From: Edaphobacter modestus
Lineage (GTDB): Bacteria > Acidobacteriota > Terriglobia > Terriglobales > Acidobacteriaceae
Assembly: GCF_004217555.1 (NCBI RefSeq)
Contig: NZ_SHKW01000007.1
Span: 1-64,000 of the forward strand
Reading direction: 5' to 3'
Length of the DNA: 64,000 nucleotides
Shown: piece after piece, positions 35,111-43,742 of the stretch
Position numbering within the stretch: position 1 is the stretch's first letter
Layout: each line of letters starts with the position of its first letter
Made by a program: the position numbers and the translations under genes
Notes under the pieces: model-generated
Databases searched by the model: none
Told to the model about the DNA's origin: nothing
Seen by the model: the letters and a program-made list of their open reading frames with translations, nothing else

Positions 35111-36331
35111 TCAAGCAGCGATGGATGTGATCTGGACGGCGAATCCGGGGCTCTGGAGCCGGTTAACGAGTCGTAGCGCCTGCTTGCCTTTATCGCGGTT
35201 GTCGAAGTGGTTTGCGCCGAGGTCCTGGTAGAGGGTTCCGTCGTTGAGCATGTGGTAGGCGGCGGTGAGCATGGAGGCGGCGACGGCGCCGATGGCCTTC
35301 TTTGCGCCCCGCCTGGAGCGGATGCGCAGGTATTGGGCCTGGAGGTAGCTTCCTTTGGTGCGCGAGGCCGCCCAGGCGCATTGAATCAGCGTCGTCTTCA
35401 GCCAGGGGGCTCCCTTTTTCATCCGTGTGGATCGGCGCTTGCCGGCGCTTTCGTCGTTTTTGGGGCAGAGTCCCGCCCAGGAGATCAGATGGCCTTCGGT
35501 CTTGAAGCGGCTCATGTCGATGCCGATCTCCGAGACCATCACCTCGGCCGCAAGGCTGCTGACGCCGGGGATGGTGGTGAGCATTTCGATGGCTACGCGA
35601 AAGGGGTCGACGCTGGCGTCGACCTCCTTATCGATACGGGCAATGGCCGCATTGACAGCATCAAGATGGTCCAGATGCAGTTGCAGCATGAAGCGGTGAT
35701 GGGGTGTTACCCGTCCGCGCAATGCCGCCTCCAGTTCGTCAGCGGAGGCGTGGATGCGCCGGTGAGCCAAGGCCGCCAGAGCTTCTGGATCGGTCTGTCC
35801 GGCGATCAAGGCCTCGATCATGCGGCGACCGGAGAGGCCAACGATGTCGGTGATGACCGAATCGAGCTTGATGTTGGCGTCCTCCAGCGTCTTCTGAATG
35901 TGCTGCGTATGGCTGCTGCGCTCGCGCACGAACTGCTTGCGGGTGCGCAGCAGATCGCGCATCTGCTGCGTCGACTCGTCGGGGACAAAGTTGGCCTTGA
36001 TAAGCCCGTGCGCCATCAGATCTGCAAGCCAGGTGGCGTCGTTGACGTCGGTCTTGCGTCCCGGCACGTTCTTGACGTGGGCAGCGTTGGCCAACTCACC
36101 GTCCGACAGAATATGCCATACCGGCTTCCAGTAGACACCTGTGGCCTCCATGCCGATATGCGTTACCCCTTCGGACGAAAGCCAGTCGGACAGGCCCATC
36201 AGTTCCCGGGTTATCGTCTTGAAGGTCTGGACCGCGGTTGTCAACTTGCCGCCTTCCATGTGACGAACGCAGACCGCCACCGTCTCCTTGTGAACATCGA
36301 GACCGGCACAATGTGGATGCAAAAGTTCCAT
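35111..36331 (-). CDS. IS110-family transposase
   Basis: 406 residues, full length. The N-terminal RuvC-like DEDD domain shows GLDVHK (first Asp), GMEATGVYWKP (Glu) and KTDVNDATWLADL (two Asp). The C-terminal transposase_20 domain has TIPGVSSLAAEVMVSEIG and the Ser-bearing SWAGLCPKNDESAGK. The start has GAGGAGG upstream. IS110 elements lack clear terminal repeats, so exact ends are not visible; the element has landed inside an fmdB-like gene. Probably active. Confidence 0.9.
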   Translation of the reverse strand: MELLHPHCAGLDVHKETVAVCVRHMEGGKLTTAVQTFKTITRELMGLSDWLSSEGVTHIGMEATGVYWKPVWHILSDGELANAAHVKNVPGRKTDVNDATWLADLMAHGLIKANFVPDESTQQMRDLLRTRKQFVRERSSHTQHIQKTLEDANIKLDSVITDIVGLSGRRMIEALIAGQTDPEALAALAHRRIHASADELEAALRGRVTPHHRFMLQLHLDHLDAVNAAIARIDKEVDASVDPFRVAIEMLTTIPGVSSLAAEVMVSEIGIDMSRFKTEGHLISWAGLCPKNDESAGKRRSTRMKKGAPWLKTTLIQCAWAASRTKGSYLQAQYLRIRSRRGAKKAIGAVAASMLTAAYHMLNDGTLYQDLGANHFDNRDKGKQALRLVNRLQSPGFAVQITSIAA

Positions 36332-36875
36332 CGCTCCTCCTCTGCGCCGCTGGCGTGGAACCCCGATCGAACAAATCTAGAAAGCGTGCTCCGGGACGGT
36401 GAACCGCCTGTGGCTACAATTCGGGGTGCTCAAGGGTTCCGGGTCCGACTGTTACACGGGCTGACGCGCACCAATCTCATACCGACCTCAGTGCCCACGA
36501 CGCAAAAACTCCGAAGCGCAAGAAATTACACCTTCGGTCCTGGTCAAAGGGGCGAGCATAAGCAGCCCGGGTCACGAACGCGGAAAACTTTTCACCCAAC
36601 TTTAGTTAGCTCGCAAAGCTCCTCAAGGTCAGGCGACGGCCGCTTTATCGTTCCGGTACGCCGCGACCGTATTTTCGTATCCGCGTGAATGTAGCAATCT
36701 GTACCCGCTGAAGTGCGACAACAGCCATTACGCGAGACAATGCGGATTTGTACCGTGCGATTCCAAGATTATTTTTCGTTAAGTTTCGATTAGTGATGAG
36801 GCAAATGCCCTTTACTTCCCGTGCCCCTGTGAACCATTCTTTTAAATACCGGTATCACTCTAGTTTTGGCGGCTG
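36332..36875. other. Non-coding stretch with a possible fmdB tail
   Basis: No intact gene. Around 36490-36590 a frame reads YRPQCPRRKNSEAQE, which could be the displaced 3' end of the fmdB-like gene. The last 50 bases form the promoter region of the ECF sigma gene. Confidence 0.4.
36828..36855 (+). promoter_or_regulatory. Possible ECF-type promoter of the sigma gene
   Basis: TGTGAAC followed 15 bases later by CGGTAT. The same two words occur at 38904 and 38936 upstream of the TonB receptor, though with a longer gap. Suggestive only. Confidence 0.3.
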
Positions 36876-37556
36876 ATGAACCCCTTGCCAATGGATGGAA
36901 CAGAACGGGCGCTCCCTCTGCCGCTCATGCGGGCGAGACGCGTTCTTGTATCCGAAAAACCAGAAAACTCACCCGCTTCCACGATTTCAACGGATGAAGA
37001 ATTGCTTGAACGCATCCAAAAACGCGATGAAAGCTCCGCGCTGACCCTTTTTTATCGCTACAACAAGCTCGCCTTTTCTGTCGGAATAAAGATCCTCCAG
37101 GATGAAGGGGAGGCAGAGGACCTAGTTCAGGAGATATTCATACGCCTTTGTAACGAGGCAGGCTCGTTCGACAACGAGAAGGGCTCTGCAAGGACCTGGA
37201 TCATCCAGATGATCTATCGGCGTGCATTCGACCGACGTAACTATCTGCACCGGCGGCAATTTTATTCTGGTACAGATGCTGCGGAGCGCACGAATACTCT
37301 TATTGAGAGGAAAAGCTTAGAGGAGGATATTATCGCCCGCTTGACCGTTCAGCAGCTAAAGGCGGCATTCGGTGACTTGAGCGACCGGCAGCGCAAGACA
37401 TTGGAGATGTTCTTTTTTGAAGGGTTGACACTTGCCGAGATTGCCGAGCGAACCGGCGAAGATGTTAAAAATGTTCGTCATCACTACTATCGAGGGCTGG
37501 AGCGTCTACGACAGATTGCTCGCCAGATGTTGCGCTCCAGGAATTTTAACCTATGA
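36876..37556 (+). CDS. ECF-type RNA polymerase sigma factor
   Basis: 226 residues. Sigma region 2 (about residues 55-125) includes LFYRYNKLAFSVGIKILQ and AEDLVQEIFIRL. Region 4 (about 165-220) has LSDRQRKTLEMFFFEGLT and the helix-turn-helix LAEIAERTGEDVKNVRHHYY. A 45-residue N-terminal extension precedes region 2. ATG 36876 is used; a second ATG lies five codons downstream. Its stop overlaps the anti-sigma start by four bases. The sigma, anti-sigma and TonB receptor order suggests that it controls the receptor. Confidence 0.85.
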   Translation: MNPLPMDGTERALPLPLMRARRVLVSEKPENSPASTISTDEELLERIQKRDESSALTLFYRYNKLAFSVGIKILQDEGEAEDLVQEIFIRLCNEAGSFDNEKGSARTWIIQMIYRRAFDRRNYLHRRQFYSGTDAAERTNTLIERKSLEEDIIARLTVQQLKAAFGDLSDRQRKTLEMFFFEGLTLAEIAERTGEDVKNVRHHYYRGLERLRQIARQMLRSRNFNL

Positions 37557-38857
37557 CGATTGAGGCGGGATACTCGAACGGCTGTAGTGAAGAATTCGCG
37601 GAACTCTGCGCTCTCTCGACAACCGGAGAACTGAGCGCAGAAGAATTGGCGACTCTGAATGAACACGTCGCCGGCTGCCATCGGTGCACAACGCTTATGC
37701 GTGAATATGCCGGTTTGATTCAGGGAGGCATTGCGAAGCTGGCTGCTGACCTCGCCCCGCATACTGAAGTCGAAATACCTGTCGGCTACGACGAAACGAA
37801 GGCAGCGACACAGTTAGTCGATGCCTTCCTTGCACAGAAAGGCACTTCGCGTTTACGACTGTATTCACGTGGAAATCAGGTACTGTCCCCTGACAAGTGG
37901 AAGACCATTAAGCGACCGGCTCTGATGGCCACAGCCGCCGCACTACTGCTGGTTGGCATTGAAGGAGCATTCGAGTTTGGACGCAGAATGGGGATTGCTC
38001 CGCCTCATTACGCATCGTTGGCGGCTGTTTATCCTTCGCCGGTCCCAGATGGGGAGAACGCACGATTGCGGACAGAGTTGGCAACGGCTCAACATGCATT
38101 GAAAGCGGCAGCAGGCAAGTCTGCCGATATCCAGAACCAACTGTCTGCCTTGTCAGATACGAAGGCTTCGCTTCTTACGCAGATCGCAGACCTTACAAAG
38201 AAAGACAACGCGGATTCTGGTTCACTGGCCACAATGGCACAGCAACGCGATGCTATTCAGCAGCAGTTGGATGATGCGTCAAACTCTCTGATGCGCACAC
38301 GCGAGGAGTTGAATCGTGTGCAACAGGATCGTCAAGGGGCTCTTTACCAGGTTGCTACATTGGAGACCAGAGTCCAGGATTTGCATATGCAACTGACCTC
38401 CACAAATAACTCGTCGGAGAGTGCAGATAAGTTTCTGGCTGCGGACCGTGATATCCGTGAATTGATGGGCGCGCGGCAGCTTTATATTGCAGATGTCTTC
38501 GACGTGCAGAAGAATGGGGATCGCAGCAAACCCTTTGGCCGCGTCTTCTACACAAGAGGCAAATCATTGATCTTCTATGCCTTCGACCTAGAAAAGCAGC
38601 CGGGGTATAAAGAAGCCAAAACCTTCGAGGCATGGGGAAAGCCCGATAGTTCATCTGCCAAGCCCATCAGCCTTGGGATCTTCTACATGGACAACGAGCA
38701 GAACCGGCGATGGGTAGTTAAGTCGGACAATCCGGAGATACTCGCACAGATCAATTCTGTTTTTGTAACTGTGGAGCCTCATGGTGGCAGCCAGAGTCCT
38801 ACGGGCAAACCATTTCTTGAAGCCTATCTGCATACCCTGCCACCGAACCATCCGTAA
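37553..38857 (+). CDS. Transmembrane zinc-finger anti-sigma factor with coiled coil and RskA-like domain
   Basis: 434 residues. The N-terminal ZAS domain has H38-x3-C42-x2-C45 (EHVAGCHRC). One membrane helix is at about 123-142. A coiled coil follows at about 165-290 (ATAQHALKAAAGKSADIQNQ and similar). The C-terminal RskA/anti-sigma-K-like domain is at about 300-425 (PFGRVFYTRGKSLIFYAFDL). It should hold the ECF sigma at the inner membrane and sense something in the periplasm. Its start overlaps the sigma stop (ATGA), so the two are coupled. The next gene, 143 bases on, is a TonB receptor. Confidence 0.85.
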   Translation: MTIEAGYSNGCSEEFAELCALSTTGELSAEELATLNEHVAGCHRCTTLMREYAGLIQGGIAKLAADLAPHTEVEIPVGYDETKAATQLVDAFLAQKGTSRLRLYSRGNQVLSPDKWKTIKRPALMATAAALLLVGIEGAFEFGRRMGIAPPHYASLAAVYPSPVPDGENARLRTELATAQHALKAAAGKSADIQNQLSALSDTKASLLTQIADLTKKDNADSGSLATMAQQRDAIQQQLDDASNSLMRTREELNRVQQDRQGALYQVATLETRVQDLHMQLTSTNNSSESADKFLAADRDIRELMGARQLYIADVFDVQKNGDRSKPFGRVFYTRGKSLIFYAFDLEKQPGYKEAKTFEAWGKPDSSSAKPISLGIFYMDNEQNRRWVVKSDNPEILAQINSVFVTVEPHGGSQSPTGKPFLEAYLHTLPPNHP

Positions 38858-39000
38858 AGAACGGAAGGTAGATCCGCGTCTTCATTTGCTCGCATTCTGG
38901 ACATGTGAACATACGGTCAATTCATCTCTCGAGCACGGTATAAAAAGCACTCCCGCCGCGAATACTCAACAGACTCGACTTACCGTTCCCAGGAGCATTC

Positions 39001-42000
39001 ATGAAGTTCGCCCGGCTTGCAATGGTCTTTCTGTTGTTTTTATTACCCTATGCCGTTCCTGCTCAAACCACGAACGCCTCAATCACCGGTATCATTGAGG
39101 ACTCTTCGAAGGCCGTCGTTCCCGATGTTTCCATTACAGCTATCAACACGAAGACAGGCGAGAGGAACACTACAAAGACAAACAAGAGTGGCCAATATAC
39201 GATCGCAGCACTTACCCCAGGAACTTACCGGGTTGAAGTAGACAAGCTTGGGTTCCGGGGTGTGATCGAGGCGGGATTGACGTTGCACACACAGGACATT
39301 GTGCAACTCAACTTTAGTATGGCTGTCGGCTCTAACGCCGAAACCATCACTGTGAATGCGGACGAGAATAACATCAACACAACCGATGCAACGGTTGGCA
39401 CGGTCATCGATCGGCAATTTGTTGAGAACATGCCGTTGAACGGAAGAAGCTTCCAATCACTTATCCTCCTGTCCCCCGGCGTGGTTACTGCGACCCCGCA
39501 ACCCAACAATGCCCAGGGAGAATTCAGCGTCAATGGAATGCGCACAGATGCCAATAACTTCATGGTAGACGGAGTAAGTGCTAACAATTCCAATGGCGCA
39601 ATTGATGGAGGCGCTGGCCCGGGTGGCATGACATCCAGCACGACAGCTCTTGGCACAACCCATGCGATTATTTCTGTCGATGCTCTTGAGGAATTTCGTA
39701 TTGCGACATCCACCTATTCGGCTGAGTATGGCCGGCAACCAGGAGCGCAGATCAGCTTTCAGTCACGAGCTGGCACGAACGATTATCACGGAAGCGCTTT
39801 CGACTACATTCGAAATGCAGTGTTCGATGCGAATAACTGGTTTAACACATACAGCACGCCCGCTGTTCCCAGGCCGCAAGAGAAGCAAAATGACTTCGGT
39901 GGTGTATTTGGTGGCCCCCTGACCATTCCAGGGCTGTTCTCCGGCAAAGATCGCGCCTTCTTTTTTCTTTCGTATGAGGGACTTCGTCTCTCTCAACCGC
40001 AGTCTGCGCAGGTCATGTATGTTCCGTCCAACGGAACCTATAACACCGCAACAAACTATGCGAGTCCTCTTTATAAGAACTTGCGCGCCAATGCTCCGGC
40101 AGCAATCAAACCTATCTTGAATGCCTTTCCGCTGCCGAACTGTTCCATCGCGCAGGATCCTCAATGCGTCGATTACGGTGATGGGCTTTCGCCGTTCCTC
40201 TATAGTTCCACAACCCCCAGTTCGATCAATGCGCCAAGTGGGCGACTCGACTTTGCGGTTGCACCCTGGTTGCGCCTTTTCTTCCGTTATTCGGACACGG
40301 AAAGCAACACGGTACAGAACCCAGGTTCTTATTCTGGCAAGGTGACGACCAACTTTAGAACCAGAACATATCTCCTCGGAGCGAATAGCGCGTTTGGTCC
40401 GTCCGTCACCAATGCGTTCCGTCTGCAATACTCTCCCTCCTATTGGCAGACAGCAACTACTCCTTCTACCTTCGGCGGAGGCCAGCCGACAAGCCTTCAG
40501 GCGTTGCAGGGACTGCCTGAAAGCGGAGAGGAAGTTGTCTACTTTAGCTTTGCTGGAGGAGAGCAGGGCCGGCTGTACGATCAAAGCTATGGCACACGTC
40601 AGTTCCAGCCCAATGTCGTCGATACGGTGAGCTGGGCCAAGGGACGTCACCTTTTCAAAGCCGGCGTCGACTACCGGCAGACAACTACCTATATGGGCTT
40701 CGGATTTCTCTCTCGCGGACCCTATATCGTCTACACCTACAAATCTGCTGCATCCACTCTGGCAAATGCCATCGATACGGTCCAGGACAACACAACTGTG
40801 CGACAGGACCCCACTTTCAAAAACCTGGGACTTTATTTCCAGGATGAATGGCGTGTCCGGCCGCGCATGAGCCTGTCTTTAGGACTTCGCTGGGATCTCA
40901 ATCCGCCTCCATCTGTCTCCGGAGCGCAGGACTACACCTATTCCGGAAATCTCGCCATCCCATCCACAGTTGGTCTGGCTCCGTTGGGCACGCCTCTGTA
41001 CAAGACAACCTATACAAATTTCGCGCCTAGGGTTGGTGTTGCAATCACCCTTCGGAATGAGCCTGGTCATGAACTGGTGCTTCGTGGCGGCGGCGGGCTG
41101 TTTTACGATACTGGCCAATCACTGTCTCACCTATTCGGTGTCGGTTACGAAATGGGTGCTGGCTACAGTCAATCGCTTAAATCAACCGCAGGTAATCCGG
41201 TCAGTTTCCCATTGCCCCTCAGTGTCATCAATGCGCCGGCGCCGGCGCCCGCGCCTCCGTATTCGTTGAACTATACCGTAGACAGAAATTTTTTTCCTCC
41301 GTCCGCGATTCAGTGGAGTGCAAGCCTGGAACAGGCATTCGGAAATCTTCAGAGCGTAATTATTGGTTATGTGGGTTCCGAAGGTCGAAACCTGACACGG
41401 TGGACGAAGTATAACTATGGCGCATTGAACCCCTCTTTTGCATCGTTCAATGCACTCACCAACGGCCCCGGATCGGACTATAACTCTCTGCAGGTTCAAT
41501 ATAAGCGCCGGGCGTTACGTAACGTTCAGGTTCAGGCGGCCTATACCTGGTCACACGCTATTGACTGGGCCAGCACTGACTATTACGGTGGCCTTCCGTT
41601 ACAGCGAGGCAATTCGGATCAAGACGTTCGAAACAACTTCTCCGCCGCGTTGGTCTACAACCTCCCAACGCAGTATGCAGAAAGATGGAAGAGATCAACG
41701 CTAGGCGGGTGGGCGGTTGATATGCGGTCATTTGCGCGTACTGGTTTCCCTGTGCAGGTACAGGGCGCCGCGTTGATTGACCCCATCTCGGGAGAATCGT
41801 ATTCCGGCCGCCTGAACTATAGCGGTGGAAATCCATACGTCCAGAAAGCTGGAATCCCAGGCGGGCGGCAGTTCAATCCCTCGGTATTCAGCGTGCCAAC
41901 CACTGTGGATGGTAATGGAAACTCGCCACGTAATTTCCTTCGTGGCTTCGGTGCGGCTTCGACGGATGTAGCTCTTGAACGCGTATTCCCTCTGTATGAG

Positions 42001-42225
42001 CGGCTAAACCTTCGTTTTCGTGCAGAGAGTTTCAACATTTTCAACCATCCCAATTTTGGGGCGCTGAATGTTACGTGCGGCACGAGCACTGCAGGAGCTC
42101 AATGTAACAACAGCATCATGGGGCAAGCAGCGAATACGCTTTCTGATGCGCTCGGAGGTCTAGCCTCAATCTATCAACAGGGCGGTCCGCGATCGCTGCA
42201 GTTCGCCTTGAAGCTGCAGTTTTAG
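39001..42225 (+). CDS. TonB-dependent receptor, Oar-like, downstream of ECF sigma/anti-sigma
   Basis: 1,074 residues, starting at ATG 39001 with AGGAGC seven bases upstream. A signal peptide (ending YAVPAQ) precedes a carboxypeptidase-regulatory-like domain (about 24-105; ASITGIIEDSSKAVVPDVSI), a plug with ENMPLNGRSFQSLILLSPGV and VNGMRTDANNFMVDGVSANN, and a beta-barrel ending in FALKLQF. It is only distantly similar to the receptor at 22522. No signalling N-terminal extension of FecA type is present, so if the sigma/anti-sigma pair responds to it the route differs from FecA/FecR. A hairpin follows the gene. Ligand unknown. Confidence 0.85.
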   Translation: MKFARLAMVFLLFLLPYAVPAQTTNASITGIIEDSSKAVVPDVSITAINTKTGERNTTKTNKSGQYTIAALTPGTYRVEVDKLGFRGVIEAGLTLHTQDIVQLNFSMAVGSNAETITVNADENNINTTDATVGTVIDRQFVENMPLNGRSFQSLILLSPGVVTATPQPNNAQGEFSVNGMRTDANNFMVDGVSANNSNGAIDGGAGPGGMTSSTTALGTTHAIISVDALEEFRIATSTYSAEYGRQPGAQISFQSRAGTNDYHGSAFDYIRNAVFDANNWFNTYSTPAVPRPQEKQNDFGGVFGGPLTIPGLFSGKDRAFFFLSYEGLRLSQPQSAQVMYVPSNGTYNTATNYASPLYKNLRANAPAAIKPILNAFPLPNCSIAQDPQCVDYGDGLSPFLYSSTTPSSINAPSGRLDFAVAPWLRLFFRYSDTESNTVQNPGSYSGKVTTNFRTRTYLLGANSAFGPSVTNAFRLQYSPSYWQTATTPSTFGGGQPTSLQALQGLPESGEEVVYFSFAGGEQGRLYDQSYGTRQFQPNVVDTVSWAKGRHLFKAGVDYRQTTTYMGFGFLSRGPYIVYTYKSAASTLANAIDTVQDNTTVRQDPTFKNLGLYFQDEWRVRPRMSLSLGLRWDLNPPPSVSGAQDYTYSGNLAIPSTVGLAPLGTPLYKTTYTNFAPRVGVAITLRNEPGHELVLRGGGGLFYDTGQSLSHLFGVGYEMGAGYSQSLKSTAGNPVSFPLPLSVINAPAPAPAPPYSLNYTVDRNFFPPSAIQWSASLEQAFGNLQSVIIGYVGSEGRNLTRWTKYNYGALNPSFASFNALTNGPGSDYNSLQVQYKRRALRNVQVQAAYTWSHAIDWASTDYYGGLPLQRGNSDQDVRNNFSAALVYNLPTQYAERWKRSTLGGWAVDMRSFARTGFPVQVQGAALIDPISGESYSGRLNYSGGNPYVQKAGIPGGRQFNPSVFSVPTTVDGNGNSPRNFLRGFGAASTDVALERVFPLYERLNLRFRAESFNIFNHPNFGALNVTCGTSTAGAQCNNSIMGQAANTLSDALGGLASIYQQGGPRSLQFALKLQF

Positions 42226-42241
42226 GGGAAATATCCATAGG

Positions 42242-42271
42242 GAGTTGAGATTAGAAAAGGGTTCTCAACTC
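42242..42271 (+). terminator. Hairpin after TonB receptor
   Basis: GAGTTGAGA and TCTCAACTC are perfect complements around a 12-base loop, 16 bases past the stop. No U tract. Confidence 0.5.
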
Positions 42272-42348
42272 TCTAAACCCAATATCGACTCACTTCTCTA
42301 TGCCAGCCTGCCGTGAAAAGCCGCTCTATTCCAGCAAAACTGCCCTAG

Positions 42349-43637
42349 GAGCTTGTTGAAATAGGTTCTGGCTTCGTCTGATCTGGGTGTTGGTCCGTCT
42401 CTGTTGTATGCGTGGCGACGAGCGGGTTCAGGGTGAGATGTTCAGTTGTGTGACGTTGGAGCAGCGGGTTCCACAGGATCATCCTTTGCGCGAGATTCGC
42501 AAGTTGACGGATGCAGTTCTGGTGTCGCTGAACGAGGATTTCGATGCGCTATATTCGGCATCAGGCCGTCCTTCGATTGCGCCCGAGTATGTGCTGCGGG
42601 CGCTGTTGTTGCAGGCGTTTTATTCGGTGCGTTCGGAGCGCCAGTTAGTCGAGCAGCTGAACTACAACCTGCTGTTCCGCTGGTTCGTCGGCCTGGGCAT
42701 GGACGACGCGGTGTGGAACCATGCCGTGTTTTCCAAGAACCGCGACCGGCTGCTGACGTCGGACGTGGCGCAGCGGTTCTTCGCCGAGGTGAACGTGCTG
42801 GCGAAGCGCTTCATGAGTGACGAGCACTTCACCGTGGACGGCACGCTGATCCAGGCCTGGGCATCGCAGAAGAGCTTCCGGCCGAAGGATGGCTCCGATG
42901 ATGGCGACGGCACTAACTTCCGTGGGCAGAAGAGGTCGAACGAGACCCATCAATCGACTACCGATCCGGAGGCGCGGCTCTACAAGAAGAGCTATGGCAA
43001 GGAGTCGAAGCTCGCGTACCTGGGCCATGCGCTGGTGGAGAACCGCAACGGCCTGATCGCCGCCGCGATGGCGACCCAGGCCGACGGCCATGCCGAGCGC
43101 GACGCCGCCCTGCTGATGCTCGACGAGCGGCAGAAGAACAGCTCGCGGCGCATCACGGTTGGTGCCGACAAGGCCTACGACGCGAAGGACTTCATCGCCG
43201 GAGCCCGCGCCCTCAACGTCACCGCACATGTGCAGAAGAACGACAAGGGACGCCGCTCGAACCTCGATGGCAGGACCACCCGGCACGCCGGCTATGCGCT
43301 CAGCCTCAGCCGCCGCTGGCTCGTGGAGAAGACATTTGGCTGGTTGAAGCAGACCGGTCCGCTCGACCAGCTGAAGGTGCGAGGACTCGCCAAGGTCGAC
43401 TGGATCTTCGTCTTCAGCTGCGCCGCACATAACCTGCTGCGTCTGCCAAGGCTCATCCAAAGCCATACTCAGCAGGACCCACAGCAGCAGTGCGCCTGAA
43501 GGCCGGTTGAGTCTTCAACCCGGCAAGAAAACATGCCGCAGAATCCGCCAGCCAGCCGTCATAAACAACCCAACTCCCCTGCATCAACCCAAAACCTCAT
43601 CAGTAAAGGAGTCAGCTCTAGCTATTTCAACAAGCTC
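42349..43637 (+). mobile_element. Complete IS5-family insertion sequence
   Basis: The element is about 1.29 kb with perfect terminal repeats (GAGCTTGTTGAAATAG and CTATTTCAACAAGCTC). CTAG sits directly outside both ends, the YTAR-type 4-bp target duplication of the IS5 group. It separates the TonB receptor from the phosphatase gene. Confidence 0.9.
42408..43499 (+). CDS. IS5-family transposase
   Basis: 363 residues from ATG 42408. The DUF772-type N-terminus (GRPSIAPEYVLRALLLQAFY, SERQLVEQLNYNLLFRWFVG) precedes a DDE core with HFTVDGTLIQAWAS, VGADKAYDAKDFI and RRWLVEKTFGWLKQ. The frame is uninterrupted and both ends of the element are intact, so it should be transposition-competent. Base composition is more GC-rich than the flanking receptor gene. 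Confidence 0.9.
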   Translation: MRGDERVQGEMFSCVTLEQRVPQDHPLREIRKLTDAVLVSLNEDFDALYSASGRPSIAPEYVLRALLLQAFYSVRSERQLVEQLNYNLLFRWFVGLGMDDAVWNHAVFSKNRDRLLTSDVAQRFFAEVNVLAKRFMSDEHFTVDGTLIQAWASQKSFRPKDGSDDGDGTNFRGQKRSNETHQSTTDPEARLYKKSYGKESKLAYLGHALVENRNGLIAAAMATQADGHAERDAALLMLDERQKNSSRRITVGADKAYDAKDFIAGARALNVTAHVQKNDKGRRSNLDGRTTRHAGYALSLSRRWLVEKTFGWLKQTGPLDQLKVRGLAKVDWIFVFSCAAHNLLRLPRLIQSHTQQDPQQQCA

Positions 43638-43742
43638 CTAGAGAGATTACGGCATCTGTCTTGTCTTTATTGAAGCACGCAGGTGAGGACGTCTAGATAT
43701 CTAAGCAACGAGTTTTAGGATGAACAAGGAGATCGAACTGTT

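Noticed and set aside
35207..36688. A 493-residue plus-strand frame opposite the IS110 transposase
   Set aside because: It is the antisense shadow of a clear transposase on the other strand; composition follows the real gene's codon pattern.
42645..43466. A 273-residue minus-strand frame within IS5
   Set aside because: Mirror of the IS5 transposase gene, caused by GC-rich third positions.
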